In this document: piece by piece, positions 1 through 8,087 of the stretch
Position numbering within the stretch: the stretch's first letter is position 1
Layout: each line of letters begins with the position of its first letter
DNA from: Nitrospiraceae bacterium
GTDB taxonomy: Bacteria; Nitrospirota; Nitrospiria; Nitrospirales; UBA8639
Direction: 5' to 3'
Assembly (NCBI GenBank): GCA_020632595.1
Contig: JACKFF010000001.1
Coordinates: 1 to 64,000, forward strand
Length of the DNA stretch: 64,000 bases
Made by a program: the position numbers and the translations under genes
Notes under the pieces: model-generated
What the model was told of the DNA's origin: nothing
The model's input: the letters and a program-made list of their open reading frames with translations, nothing else
The model's database searches: none

Positions 1-6
1 GCAAGC

Positions 7-286
7 TTAGGCGTAGATTTGATCGGCGGCTTGGGAAAGGGGCGATGCCGGAAGATGGATCGTCACCGTCAATCCACCGCCCGGGAGGTTGGCCAAGCTG
101 ATGTCTCCACCATGATTGCGAACGATGGATCGGGCGATGGCCATGCCGAGGCCGATGCCTCCTGTTTGTTTATTGCGGGATTCCTCCAGCCGCACAAACG
201 GCTGAAAAACCCGTTCAAAATCCTTCTCCGGAATTCCCGGACCGCTATCTTGAATCACAATCTGAAATTCCGTGTTTTCAATGACT
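7..286 (-). pseudogene. Truncated sensor histidine kinase, C-terminal ATPase part only
   Basis: What remains is the end of a HATPase_c domain: a G1 box (DSGPGIP), an F box (FERVFQPF) and a G2 box (GGIGLGMAIA). These are the ATP-binding motifs of sensor histidine kinases that phosphorylate a response regulator. The H box, N box and sensor region are missing. In-frame codons continue upstream to about position 286, where the sequence meets a stop and switches into an RND-efflux fragment on the other strand. It has therefore lost its 5' end and cannot work alone. An ATG at 258 could start an 83-residue remnant, but no ribosome site supports it. Confidence 0.8.
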
Positions 287-636
287 CCTTAATCATGATT
301 GACTATGCCAATACCAGGCGGCGGGAAGGACATCATGCGTTTGAGGCCATCTGCCAGGCCGGCATCCGCCGGTTCCGGCCCATTCAATTAACCACCCTCC
401 CCACCTTCGGGGGGTTGGGTCCCATGATTTTCGAAACGTCCCGTCAGGCACGGTTTATGATTCCCATGGCCATTTCATTGGGATTTGGAATTCTCTTTAC
501 CACCGCTATCATGCTCGTGCTCATTCCCTGTCTCTATCTGGTCGCGGAGGATGTGTTGGGCCTGTTCACCGTTACGGTCAAATCGCCTTCCCCGGAAAAG
601 GTTTCGAATGAACCCGAAGCCATCGCTTCCGAGTAA
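281..636 (+). pseudogene. Truncated RND-family efflux permease, C-terminal fragment
   Basis: The recognisable part begins at NDSLIMIDYANTRRREG and runs through FRPIQLTTLPTFGGLGPM and the hydrophobic segment MAISLGFGILFTTAIMLVLI to the end. This is the last two or three transmembrane helices and the cytoplasmic tail of an AcrB/CzcA-type inner-membrane proton antiporter, about 115 of more than 1000 residues. The 5' end is lost at about position 281-287, exactly where the histidine-kinase remnant on the opposite strand also ends. No start codon with a ribosome site is seen. It is a relic joined by a deletion or inversion. Confidence 0.8.
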
Positions 637-872
637 GAGAGGGGCTATTTACATAACTAAAAAGCACTCTCCACATCAGCATATATACAAATGGCAAAAA
701 CAAGGGAAAGCTTTCGTGATTCAAGAACTATGCCTAATTTTCAGTAACCATTGTTCATGTTTTACCGTGTTCACGTAGCCTCCACATCCAACAACCACTC
801 CCCAGTTCTTAATGTTTTAGCCGTTTAGAGGAGACCCTCCGGGATTGGAGTGCTCAAACAGAAAGTCGTGTG

Positions 873-1457
873 TTACTTTGGTGGTTTTTTAGAACCTAGG
901 CCGATCGTGTCCGGATTGAGATTGGACACTACCCGACCCTCCATGACCCACGTTACGAGTTGCTTGATGCATGATTCATGATCCATTAGGTCGGTGCGAA
1001 GAATCGGGCTCCCCGAGCGCTTGGCCAGATCCAGATAAACGGCAAGATAGTACTCATGCCACTCCAGAGTTTCAGAATGTTCGTCCCCCCGGATCGCTAA
1101 CCGAGCTTGTGTGATATTTAATTCCGCCCAGCAAAGTACTGTCGGGATCCAGGTATTCCATTGTGAACAAAATTCTGCAGATTCCGGAACAAATGAGGCT
1201 ACGGTCATCCAGCCACGATCAAGAACAATTGGAATGTTGCCAGGCACTGAGGAAACTGCATTCTCAATTGCAGTGCTCCCGATCTTCACAAGCTCGACAA
1301 CATCCCTGTTCGCACCGACTCTCAGCAGTTCGGTACCAATAGACCCGGAAAAAGGGCGTACAGCCATACCACCGAGACGAGTGGCAAGCGCAGCCGCAAG
1401 GGTACTCTTTCCAGCACCATCATGGCCATCAAGCGCAATAATAAGCCGCTCTCTCAT
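873..1457 (-). CDS. P-loop nucleotide kinase-like protein (thymidylate-kinase-like)
   Basis: A 194-residue protein with a clear Walker A loop near the N-terminus (GHDGAGKSTLAAALATRLGG, residues 11-30) and a DRG motif around residue 100 that resembles the DR(Y/F/S) motif of dTMP and deoxynucleoside kinases. The family transfers the ATP gamma-phosphate to a nucleotide or nucleoside. Residues after about 120 are divergent, so the substrate is unknown. Its ATG overlaps the stop of the AbrB-like gene by 4 bases, so it is the last gene of a translationally coupled four-gene operon. That context (nucleotidyltransferase, SAICAR-synthetase-like, AbrB-like) suggests a nucleotide-derivative pathway rather than household dTMP synthesis. 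Confidence 0.7.
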   Translation of the reverse strand: MRERLIIALDGHDGAGKSTLAAALATRLGGMAVRPFSGSIGTELLRVGANRDVVELVKIGSTAIENAVSSVPGNIPIVLDRGWMTVASFVPESAEFCSQWNTWIPTVLCWAELNITQARLAIRGDEHSETLEWHEYYLAVYLDLAKRSGSPILRTDLMDHESCIKQLVTWVMEGRVVSNLNPDTIGLGSKKPPK

Positions 1458-1774
1458 TTGAATGGATTTAATTTCAGGACACCGGACCCGTCATTACATT
1501 CCATCCAGTAGTGACGGCCCACACCTGCCGTAAGCGTCGATTGTGCCTCACCCCGTAGTTCTAGCTGCCCTTTTGGGGATACCCGGAATCCACCGGTTTT
1601 GTTGGTTGGAGCCAAAATTACCGCATTGTTTTCCACAGCAACAGTCACTCGACACCCCTGTCCTTTTTCCATTTTTAAAGCCTTGCGCGCTGAGACAGGA
1701 AGAGTGATGATTCCGCCCGGTGACATTTTGAGTCGACGATTTTTCACAATCATTGGCTTAGATTTTTGAGCCAT
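1454..1774 (-). CDS. AbrB/SpoVT-like swapped-hairpin domain protein
   Basis: A 106-residue protein. Residues 13-50 (RLKMSPGGIITLPVSARKAL followed by a basic and hydrophobic strand) match the swapped-hairpin AbrB fold: a glycine turn, I-T-L-P-V-S-A-R and a K/R-rich helix. A second partial copy may follow (FRVSPKGQLELRG, residues about 63-75). AbrB-fold proteins bind DNA as dimers and often act as transition-state regulators or antitoxins. It lies 17 bases after the SAICAR-synthetase-like gene and overlaps the kinase start by 4 bases. Within the operon it could be an autoregulator or an antitoxin; this is inference. Confidence 0.7.
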   Translation of the reverse strand: MAQKSKPMIVKNRRLKMSPGGIITLPVSARKALKMEKGQGCRVTVAVENNAVILAPTNKTGGFRVSPKGQLELRGEAQSTLTAGVGRHYWMECNDGSGVLKLNPFK

Positions 1775-1791
1775 GGCTTTGTCTCCTTTGG

Positions 1792-2808
1792 TTAAAAGCT
1801 GATTTGAGGTTTCTTTGAAGGTATGGCAGCCTTACCGAATACTAATTCGTAAAGCCGCCAATACCCGGCTAAAATATCTTCAGGAGTCCCTCCGGATCTC
1901 CACAGATCCTTATCGAACGCCTCTGCATTCGCGGATGCACTACTTCGCACACGCATGCAATCCGGGCTAATCTCTCCATACAGTACGGTCCCGGTGCGAT
2001 CGATAAAAAAACAAATATCGACGAGCTGCAAGCCAGCCCGGGCAAATCTTTTCTCAATCCATAAAAACGCACTTCGTGCAAGTCTCTTGGCAGCGGCAAG
2101 ATCGTCAAACCACAGTGCCGCATAATCATCCGGTAACGGCTCATCAGCAAGACGATTCCCATCTTCATCATGGAGTGGATGTCGCCAATCAAAGCACACC
2201 ACCGGTTCTTGAAAACGGGTCCAGCGCTGTAGAGGTAAGCCACTCTTCCGGGTGGGATGACGATCGGCATATAAATACCGATGCAATGGTGATCCAATAT
2301 GAAATCGTTTGACACGCACCTCAAGATTACATACGTCTACCACTTGTTCCGCAAGAAGATATCCACTCGTTGTTTTAACGAGTCCCAGAAATGCCGAACC
2401 AAGGTGATATGGCCCGGGTTCTTCAGCCATCTTGCGAAAAATTTCCGCGGAGAATTGCGTACGAACTTCATCAGTGCGGGGAGCTACGCCGTAACGGTTA
2501 TATGTATAGGAGTAGACCGTGGGTAGGAGCTTTGCGAGTGCTATCCGTGGAGTGAGCAGTCGGATCTCCTTACTATCCCCACGCACCAACAATGGTAACT
2601 TCTCGAACTCAACATCTATTTGTGCCAATACCTGCTCGATAAGACTGGCATTTGAATCTCCCGGCTCAACAAGAATTGTCTCCCCGAATGGGCCGGAAAG
2701 AACAATTCGGCCATCAAGCTTTGAGGACATTTGAGTTTTGACATGTAGATCAAGGTCCTGGCATAGATCAAGCAAATATTCAACCTCTTCTGAGCCCACT
2801 GCTGCCAT
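1792..2808 (-). CDS. SAICAR-synthetase-like protein (PurC homologue, probably divergent function)
   Basis: The C-terminal two thirds resembles phosphoribosylaminoimidazole-succinocarboxamide synthase. There is a GS-x3-R element (HIGSPLHRYLY, residues about 171-182) and the second family signature as GEISPDCMRVR (residues about 281-291). The first signature, D-x-K-x-E-F-G in true PurC, is here DICFFID: the Asp is kept while the Lys and Glu are replaced. The N-terminal nucleotide-binding part is also unusual. At about 338 residues it is longer than typical bacterial PurC (about 240). It is unlikely to be the cell's purine-pathway enzyme and may ligate another substrate. ATG at 2808 overlaps the TGA of the upstream nucleotidyltransferase (TGATG); a TTG at 2811 is also possible. 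Confidence 0.65.
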   Translation of the reverse strand: MAAVGSEEVEYLLDLCQDLDLHVKTQMSSKLDGRIVLSGPFGETILVEPGDSNASLIEQVLAQIDVEFEKLPLLVRGDSKEIRLLTPRIALAKLLPTVYSYTYNRYGVAPRTDEVRTQFSAEIFRKMAEEPGPYHLGSAFLGLVKTTSGYLLAEQVVDVCNLEVRVKRFHIGSPLHRYLYADRHPTRKSGLPLQRWTRFQEPVVCFDWRHPLHDEDGNRLADEPLPDDYAALWFDDLAAAKRLARSAFLWIEKRFARAGLQLVDICFFIDRTGTVLYGEISPDCMRVRSSASANAEAFDKDLWRSGGTPEDILAGYWRLYELVFGKAAIPSKKPQISF

Positions 2809-4211
2809 CAATCAACAAGCCTCCTTTCCTCATTATTGATAAACTCATAAGTTTGAACCACGCCGAGATCGGTATTTAATGCCAATAATGCGCGGCCGGT
2901 TGCCAGTGCTGATGAGGCTAGTCCACCTAATTCGTTTCCGGACATTACTTGTTTTTGTGATTCCGGTGTATTGAATCCGATCGTAGAAAGGAGCCAATCG
3001 TGTATTTGCTCTTTTGGCAACCGCTTGCCAACCGCGCCGAACGTCCCCTTCGCAACATTAGCTGGAATCTTGACGAAATATTCATACAGGTTTCGTCGAT
3101 CGGGACCAATTATTTCTGCGGTAGCCATTTCACGACTCAGCATGCCAAATTGCTGCCGTTGACGAACGACGCCGAAACTAAAATTGCGGGCCAACAATTC
3201 TGGAACCGGCTTTCTAATTACCTCAACTTCACCCCAGATACATACTCCATAATCTAAAAGGTTGTCACCCGAAAGACGCTGCATCACCAAGAACTCAGAC
3301 GGAGAATAGACCCCGAGGTTCAATTCTTTACCTTGCCAGGTCGGGGATGTTCCTGCGAGCTGTAAGAGCGCCGATTCCGGGTTGTCCACAATAACCACGG
3401 CATCAATATCCGCAAATTGATTACTTAAGACACTTGATCCATACACCACAACTGCCTTAAGCCTGTGGCCAAGTTTTTGCCGCAATCCTTCTATGAATTC
3501 AAACCTCCCATCGGTATATGATGACAGACAAGACTTTCGCATGACTTCCACGATTCCCGTCTGGGGTGCGATAAGCCTCCAAGCCTCCATGAAAACCGCA
3601 CGTAGAGCAAAAAGCCGCGTCACGTCGTTAGAACTATCCACCGCCAGGGTGGAAACCCGATCGTGCAATCCCAGTGGTGTCAACTCCATCGCCGCCCCGG
3701 AGGCAGATAAGGTTCCAGCATCCCAAAGTCGATCAAGCTTGCTTCCTATTGTTCCTGAAGAAAAGCGATGCTGGACGATGGCGGCCGAAAGTGTTACCCC
3801 TGACAAGAATAATACTGACTGCAGCCAAAGCCGTGATAGAGCATGGAACCCGGTAGGTAAACTGGCATCTTTCCATTCCAACGGTTCAACTAATGTTGGA
3901 CAATCCGTATTGACCGAAATAAAAAAGCGTGGGTGGAATAATGATGACCATTGTACTAGCTCCGGAGTGATTACCCTGGGATTGGGCATTTTCAAAGCCA
4001 CCGCCCAACGGAGCAAAACAATCAACTCCTCGGCATTGACCTCGCGGTTCACCAGCATATAAGACAGTGTGTACGGTTCCCTACGCCATGTTGGTGGCCG
4101 AACCACCGATCGAACGTTTACCTCAATATCAATAGGCGGTTTGCCAGGATTGAATATCACAGTAATCATAGGGTTTTCGCCTGTCATCGGGCTTTCTGTG
4201 CGGATCGGCAA
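2808..4211 (-). CDS. Pol-beta-type nucleotidyltransferase domain protein
   Basis: About 467 residues. The central part carries the nucleotidyltransferase signature VVVYGSSVLSNQFADIDAVV (hGS followed by D-x-D) of the pol-beta/MNT superfamily, which moves NMP onto a protein, RNA or small molecule. The N-terminal 230 residues and the helical C-terminus are not recognised. The start is chosen as TTG at 4211 because AGGAGG lies 6-7 bases upstream; an in-frame ATG at 4241 sits almost on the predicted transcription start and has no ribosome site. It is the first gene of the four-gene operon and overlaps the next gene by one base. Confidence 0.65.
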   Translation of the reverse strand: MPIRTESPMTGENPMITVIFNPGKPPIDIEVNVRSVVRPPTWRREPYTLSYMLVNREVNAEELIVLLRWAVALKMPNPRVITPELVQWSSLFHPRFFISVNTDCPTLVEPLEWKDASLPTGFHALSRLWLQSVLFLSGVTLSAAIVQHRFSSGTIGSKLDRLWDAGTLSASGAAMELTPLGLHDRVSTLAVDSSNDVTRLFALRAVFMEAWRLIAPQTGIVEVMRKSCLSSYTDGRFEFIEGLRQKLGHRLKAVVVYGSSVLSNQFADIDAVVIVDNPESALLQLAGTSPTWQGKELNLGVYSPSEFLVMQRLSGDNLLDYGVCIWGEVEVIRKPVPELLARNFSFGVVRQRQQFGMLSREMATAEIIGPDRRNLYEYFVKIPANVAKGTFGAVGKRLPKEQIHDWLLSTIGFNTPESQKQVMSGNELGGLASSALATGRALLALNTDLGVVQTYEFINNEERRLVD

Positions 4212-4251
4212 AACCACCCTCCTGCTCGCTCCAACGCTCATACACCAGACT

Positions 4252-4279
4252 GATATAGACTAGGGCGATTTTTAGTCAA
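4252..4279 (-). promoter_or_regulatory. Sigma-70-like promoter of the four-gene operon
   Basis: Read on the minus strand this is TTGACT, a 16-base spacer, then TATATC. The predicted start of transcription falls near 4245, giving a leader of about 34 bases before the TTG start at 4211 with its AGGAGG. No other good promoter is seen inside the operon. Confidence 0.55.
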
Positions 4280-4429
4280 TTGACGGAATTAGTCAAGCTT
4301 TTGGCCTAAAAAATGGAACAATGGAATAGCGGATATGGAAAGGTTTTTTATTGTTTTTTGAGGTCTGTCCTTGCGAGCTTGCCCCCTCTTTCGCCTTCAC
4401 TCATCTCTTGCATTGCGGAAGAATTCGCT

Positions 4430-4640
4430 GTCCTACTTCTGGCTCCAGGCCCTAACTGAAAAGTACTTGAATGGTTTTTCAATGCCAGGTTTCGGCCCTG
4501 CAGCCCATGGGCCGATTTGAAGGAAAGTGTAGGGAAAAATCTGTGGAGTTTTCGCCGTATATGACGAAATCTCCTTTGGGCTTCACTCAACTATCCTCAG
4601 GCGGACCAGTCCGATGGCGCATGGCAAGCTGACCCCAAAC
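4430..4640. repeat. Degenerate interspersed repeat, copy A
   Basis: This stretch shares a series of short blocks with 6395-6745 and 9215-9290: a GCCAGGTTTCGGCCC-type block, AAAGTGTAGG followed by TCTGTGG, and TTTGGGCTTCACTCAACTATCC. No reading frame here shows a protein family, so it is best read as one decayed copy of a dispersed non-coding repeat. The 4280-4996 gap otherwise holds only the MITE-like copy at 4796-4939. Confidence 0.45.
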
Positions 4641-4795
4641 ATGACCCCAAGCACATTTCTTCGCCCTGATGTTTTTTGCCTGTCTGATCATTTCCGAGTA
4701 GACTGTGGCACAGTCCGAAATCAAAAGGTTTCTGTTGAATATTTCAAAAAAAACGCCCGTAATCACCCAACAGGGATTCGATATTAATGGTCGAC

Positions 4796-4939
4796 GGGAA
4801 TGATTAGAACAGTCGTTCAGGCCTGTTCCGAGTCATGCCGAAGGAAAGGCCGCGGCCGTTTTGGGACACGGAGCGTACTTTTAGTAGGTGAGCACGACAA
4901 AATGGCGAAAACGCCGCTGGCGGCATTTTCAGCATTCCC
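4796..4939. repeat. MITE-like element, family 1, copy 1
   Basis: It begins GGGAATGATTAGAA and ends TTTTCAGCATTCCC, imperfect terminal inverted repeats. Inside are the family core blocks: GAGTCATGCCGAAGG, AAGGCCGCGGCCGTTTTG, GGAGCGTAC, GTGAGCAC and AAAACGCCGCTGGCGGCATTTTC. The same core occurs at 42628-42842, 49068-49300 and, inverted, at 50219-50365. It has no coding capacity. It ends 57 bases before the DEAD-box helicase start, so it may carry part of that gene's leader. Confidence 0.75.
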
Positions 4940-4996
4940 AGAATAATCCACCCCTGTTGTGCCGGATTTGATGAAAAAAAGAGGAATTGAAACACT

Positions 4997-6256
4997 ATGA
5001 AATTTGCAAAATATCCCATTTCAGATGCTTTAAAAAACAACCTGTCCCGACTCGGGTTTGTAAAAACCACGGACATCCAATTTAAAGCCATGCCCTCGAT
5101 CATGGCGGGGGAAGATGTTCTGGCCATCGCCCAAACAGGAACAGGGAAAACGGCAGCATTTGCCATCCCGATCATCAATCAGATTGACCAATGGAAAAGG
5201 AGTCAGCGCTCCGAGGGGATCCAATGTATTGTCATGGTGCCCACGCACGAACTGGCGATGCAGATTGGAGAAGTCTTTGCCCAGCTTTCTAAGCAGACCA
5301 AGGTCAAGGCGTTTGCCATGTATGGGGGCGTGGAGCAGAACCCGCAGATACAAACACTTCAGAATGGCATCGATGTACTCATTGCGACACCCGGTCGACT
5401 GTTTGACCTGATCAGTCAGGGGTATGTTCGGCTGAACCGGGTCCAAACCCTTGTGTTGGATGAAGCTGATCACATGCTCGATCTCGGATTTATTGGTGAT
5501 ATTCATGCGATCAAAAAAAAGCTGCCACACAAACATCAAACGCTCTTTTTCTCAGCAACCATTAATGCCGAGATCAAAAAACTGGCCTATTCTCAGGTGA
5601 GGCATTCAGCTATCCGGATTCAAATCTCCCCCGACAATCGTGTCTCCAAAAATGTCTCTCACTATGTGATGTTCGTTGAAATGGATGATAAACGGTTTTT
5701 CCTGGAGCGGTTCCTGAACGATAATCCTGAGAGCCGGGTGATCGTGTTTGTCAGGACGCGGGTGCGCGCTGAACGGGTTGCCAGGGCAATGGGTCGTGTC
5801 GGAATAGAAACGCTGACCATTCATGGGGAAAAGGATCAGCATGACCGGGCAGCGGTCATGAACGCTTTTAAAACAGGTGCCTGTCGGGTTTTAATTGCCA
5901 CAGATGTCAGCGCACGCGGCATCGACATTCCGGATGTCCATTATGTGGTGAACTATGACCTGCCGGATAAGGCAGAAAACTACGTGCATCGTGTGGGAAG
6001 AACCGGGCGGGGCGTCAAAAAGGGGATTGCGATTTCGTTCTGCAGCAGAGAAGAAAAGACACAACTTGAGGAGATTCAGGTGTTTTTAGATCAAGAGATC
6101 GAGGTCGTCAAAATCACCAAAAAGGATTATGCCTTTACGGTGACACATCCCAGCGGGGAACTCAGTTTGGAAGAGTTGTTAAAAGAAATTGAGGAGGAAG
6201 AGGAAAATAAAAACAAGAAAAAAAGAAAACCTCAAAAGAAGAAAAAAAAGACCTAA
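4997..6256 (+). CDS. DEAD-box ATP-dependent RNA helicase
   Basis: A 419-residue SF2 RNA helicase of the RhlE/SrmB type. All motifs are present in order: Q motif (F8 to TDIQFKAMP), Walker A AQTGTGKT, PTHELA, TPGRL, DEADHM, SAT, VFVRTR, IATDVSARGIDIP and HRVGRTGRG. The lysine- and glutamate-rich tail (residues about 395-419) is typical of an RNA-binding extension. It would remodel RNA in ribosome assembly or decay in the cytoplasm. AGAGGA stands 11 bases before the ATG. It is a single-gene unit flanked by repeat-rich spacers. Confidence 0.93.
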   Translation: MKFAKYPISDALKNNLSRLGFVKTTDIQFKAMPSIMAGEDVLAIAQTGTGKTAAFAIPIINQIDQWKRSQRSEGIQCIVMVPTHELAMQIGEVFAQLSKQTKVKAFAMYGGVEQNPQIQTLQNGIDVLIATPGRLFDLISQGYVRLNRVQTLVLDEADHMLDLGFIGDIHAIKKKLPHKHQTLFFSATINAEIKKLAYSQVRHSAIRIQISPDNRVSKNVSHYVMFVEMDDKRFFLERFLNDNPESRVIVFVRTRVRAERVARAMGRVGIETLTIHGEKDQHDRAAVMNAFKTGACRVLIATDVSARGIDIPDVHYVVNYDLPDKAENYVHRVGRTGRGVKKGIAISFCSREEKTQLEEIQVFLDQEIEVVKITKKDYAFTVTHPSGELSLEELLKEIEEEEENKNKKKRKPQKKKKKT

Positions 6257-6399
6257 TGGTTCGTTAAAGAATAGGAATCAATCAAAATTTTTGTGGGCTG
6301 AGGATACGTTTCCCGCTCAGGTGGCCTAACATTCCAGTACCGCCCCTCAACCAACCTCCTCAATAACACGTTGAGTGCTCCCCACCCATTGTATCTATC

Positions 6400-6509
6400 G
6401 CCGGGTTTCGGCCCGGCAGCCGAGGTCCCTTCGGCTTGGCTCAGGGCAGGCCTTTTGTTTCGGCAAAAGGACCCAAAACCATTGACGCCCAGTTCGGCCT
6501 CTTTAGATT
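6400..6509 (+). repeat. Hairpin-bearing interspersed repeat, family 3, forward copy
   Basis: It shares GCCGGG, TTTCGGC, GGCAGCCGA, AAAACCATTGACGCCC and GTTCGGCCTC with the reverse complement of 9661-9741. The centre is a hairpin CCTTTTG-tttcgg-CAAAAGG (6451-6470); the other copy has the longer stem CCACTTTTG/CAAAAGTGG. No coding signal is visible. The remainder of the 6257-6799 gap holds a further repeat block at about 6610-6745 related to 4430-4640. Confidence 0.65.
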
Positions 6510-6799
6510 AAGCGGACGCAGGAAATAGGAGAGCGGGCCAACTCGCCAGGCTCAAACAAGGCTCGCCAATGCTTGAAGAGCGTAAGCCAATAAGACCGAA
6601 CAGCAGGCGTTGATTCAAAGAAAAGTGTAGGAAGATATCTGTGGGGTCTATCTGAGATTATGTCCTGTGCCAAACAATCCGCTTTCGGCTTCACTTAACT
6701 ACCACCAGCGGTATCCGCTATCATATTGCAAGACCTAACTACAGGCGGATAAATTGGGCCAGTCAGGCCGAGAACCCGCTAGTTCGCTGCACGAAATAC

Positions 6800-7246
6800 T
6801 CAGTAATCACGTAAAGCTTTTTCCGCTGCAATATCTTGATCGACACACGCCTTAACCATATTCCAACCGTATGACCCCATTTGGGATTGTCAACGCGCTA
6901 CGATCGATTTGTAGTCAACAGCATAACTTTGTAATGCAGTCTGTGCTTCAATATCTTGATCTACACAACCTTTCACCATATTCCAACCGTAGGGCAGCAT
7001 TTGTCCCTTACAACGTTCAAATAGCTCTTTGGATTCACTTGGATATTTCAATAATGCGTTGAAAGCAACGAGGTCTTGGTCTACACACGCTTTAACCATT
7101 GTGCTACCGTATTCACTCATTTGCGCACGACATCTTTCGATTATGTCGTCCCCTAGGACTCCGTGTGTTGTTTTGTCTCCCAGGGAATGAGAATCTCCTG
7201 CGGAGAGCAATGAAGCTGCTAGGCCAGCTGCGGAAGGAAAATCCAT
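6800..7246 (-). CDS. Cys-repeat protein with in-frame TGA at a conserved Cys position
   Basis: The conventional reading stops at 6890 and gives 118 residues with two repeats of the pattern C-x2-Q-M-x3-Y-G-x2-MVK-x-CVDQD-x-A-x2-AL (starting CRAQM and CKGQM). Beyond the TGA at 6890-6892 the same frame holds a complete third repeat (QSQMGSYGWNMVKACVDQD, then A-A-E-K-A-L-R-D-Y and TGA at 6800). The TGA replaces the first Cys of that repeat. It may be a recent nonsense mutation or, less likely, a selenocysteine codon. No signal peptide is evident. It follows the secreted protein gene by 9 bases. I do not recognise the family's function. Confidence 0.65.
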
Positions 7247-7255
7247 ATTGACACC

Positions 7256-7552
7256 CTACACATGTGATCGAATCATGTAGTCAAGAATGTCCATTTCCTT
7301 TTGACCTGTTTCCTTACGAAGTGCAACAAGGGTGCTACCAGCCCGTGAGTAGTTCTCCTCCGTCTTAGGTAATTTGTAGAGTTCGATCACTCTATCGAGA
7401 CGCTCCTTGATCTGTGTCTTCGAGTAATTGCCCTTGAAGGCGATTACCATCTGATCAAGGGGATCCTCGGGCAGGTTGCCAGATTGCCCCTCTCTAGGCA
7501 ATACGGTAAGCAATAAGGTCAGAGACAATCCAAAAACAACCCATCTGGGCAT
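7256..7552 (-). CDS. Small secreted protein of unknown function
   Basis: The start at 7552 gives a 98-residue protein because GGAGGAGGAGA lies just upstream. It opens with a signal peptide (MPRWVVFGLSLTLLLTVLPREG), followed by a hydrophilic helical domain with LDRVIELYKLPKTEENYSRAG and ending in ILDYMIRSHV. It probably acts in the periplasm, either alone or with the Cys-repeat protein encoded 9 bases downstream. The two form a likely operon. I do not recognise a named family. Confidence 0.65.
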   Translation of the reverse strand: MPRWVVFGLSLTLLLTVLPREGQSGNLPEDPLDQMVIAFKGNYSKTQIKERLDRVIELYKLPKTEENYSRAGSTLVALRKETGQKEMDILDYMIRSHV

Positions 7553-7662
7553 CGTTCTCCTCCTCCGATACATGAGTCGTTTCTCCTCACTAATAATGAT
7601 TAGGGGGACCAGCTTCAGCTGGGGAAATTCGATTTCCTGTCCAAGTTCTTAGGGTCACCCAT

Positions 7663-8087
7663 TAGAAGGCTCCGGTCAAGTGGGCACAGATCTCCTCTGG
7701 TTCTGAACGTTCTCAATGACTCCGACAACTTCCCCTCACCATCACCAGCCACTCCTTTTCACTGCGTCCGAGTTTTCTCTGGTTGTGGTGTCGACTTCGT
7801 ATTCTGAGTCGCACCAGTCACCCATCAGGATCAAGGCAAGACGCGGAAGCGCTCCCGCCCCTGGCCACTCGTTGGCCCCAGAAAACCGTTGGTACCCAAG
7901 CATGTCCATCCGAGGCGATCACAGATCTCGTGGTTGCCATGTGGCTCCAACCTCTTCTTGGCTCACGCCTGAGGCAGCTCAGGAATCCTCACTGGTTCCG
8001 TGAGGAGAAACCAAGGGCAGGTGGCTGTCCAATCAGATCTCGTGGTTCTCCCAACCCCAATTCGAGCTCAGCCGTCCTGCCCAATCG
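7663..8087 (-). other. Non-coding end of the IS element, candidate bridge-RNA region
   Basis: There are 425 bases downstream of the transposase gene with no convincing protein in any frame, although open frames exist. In IS1111-type elements this end encodes the structured RNA that pairs with donor and target DNA. I did not derive a fold, so the RNA limits are not given. Confidence 0.4.

Noticed and set aside
873..1457. Housekeeping thymidylate kinase (tmk)
   Set aside because: Only the P-loop and DR motif fit; the rest diverges and the operon context is not that of tmk, so no gene symbol is given.
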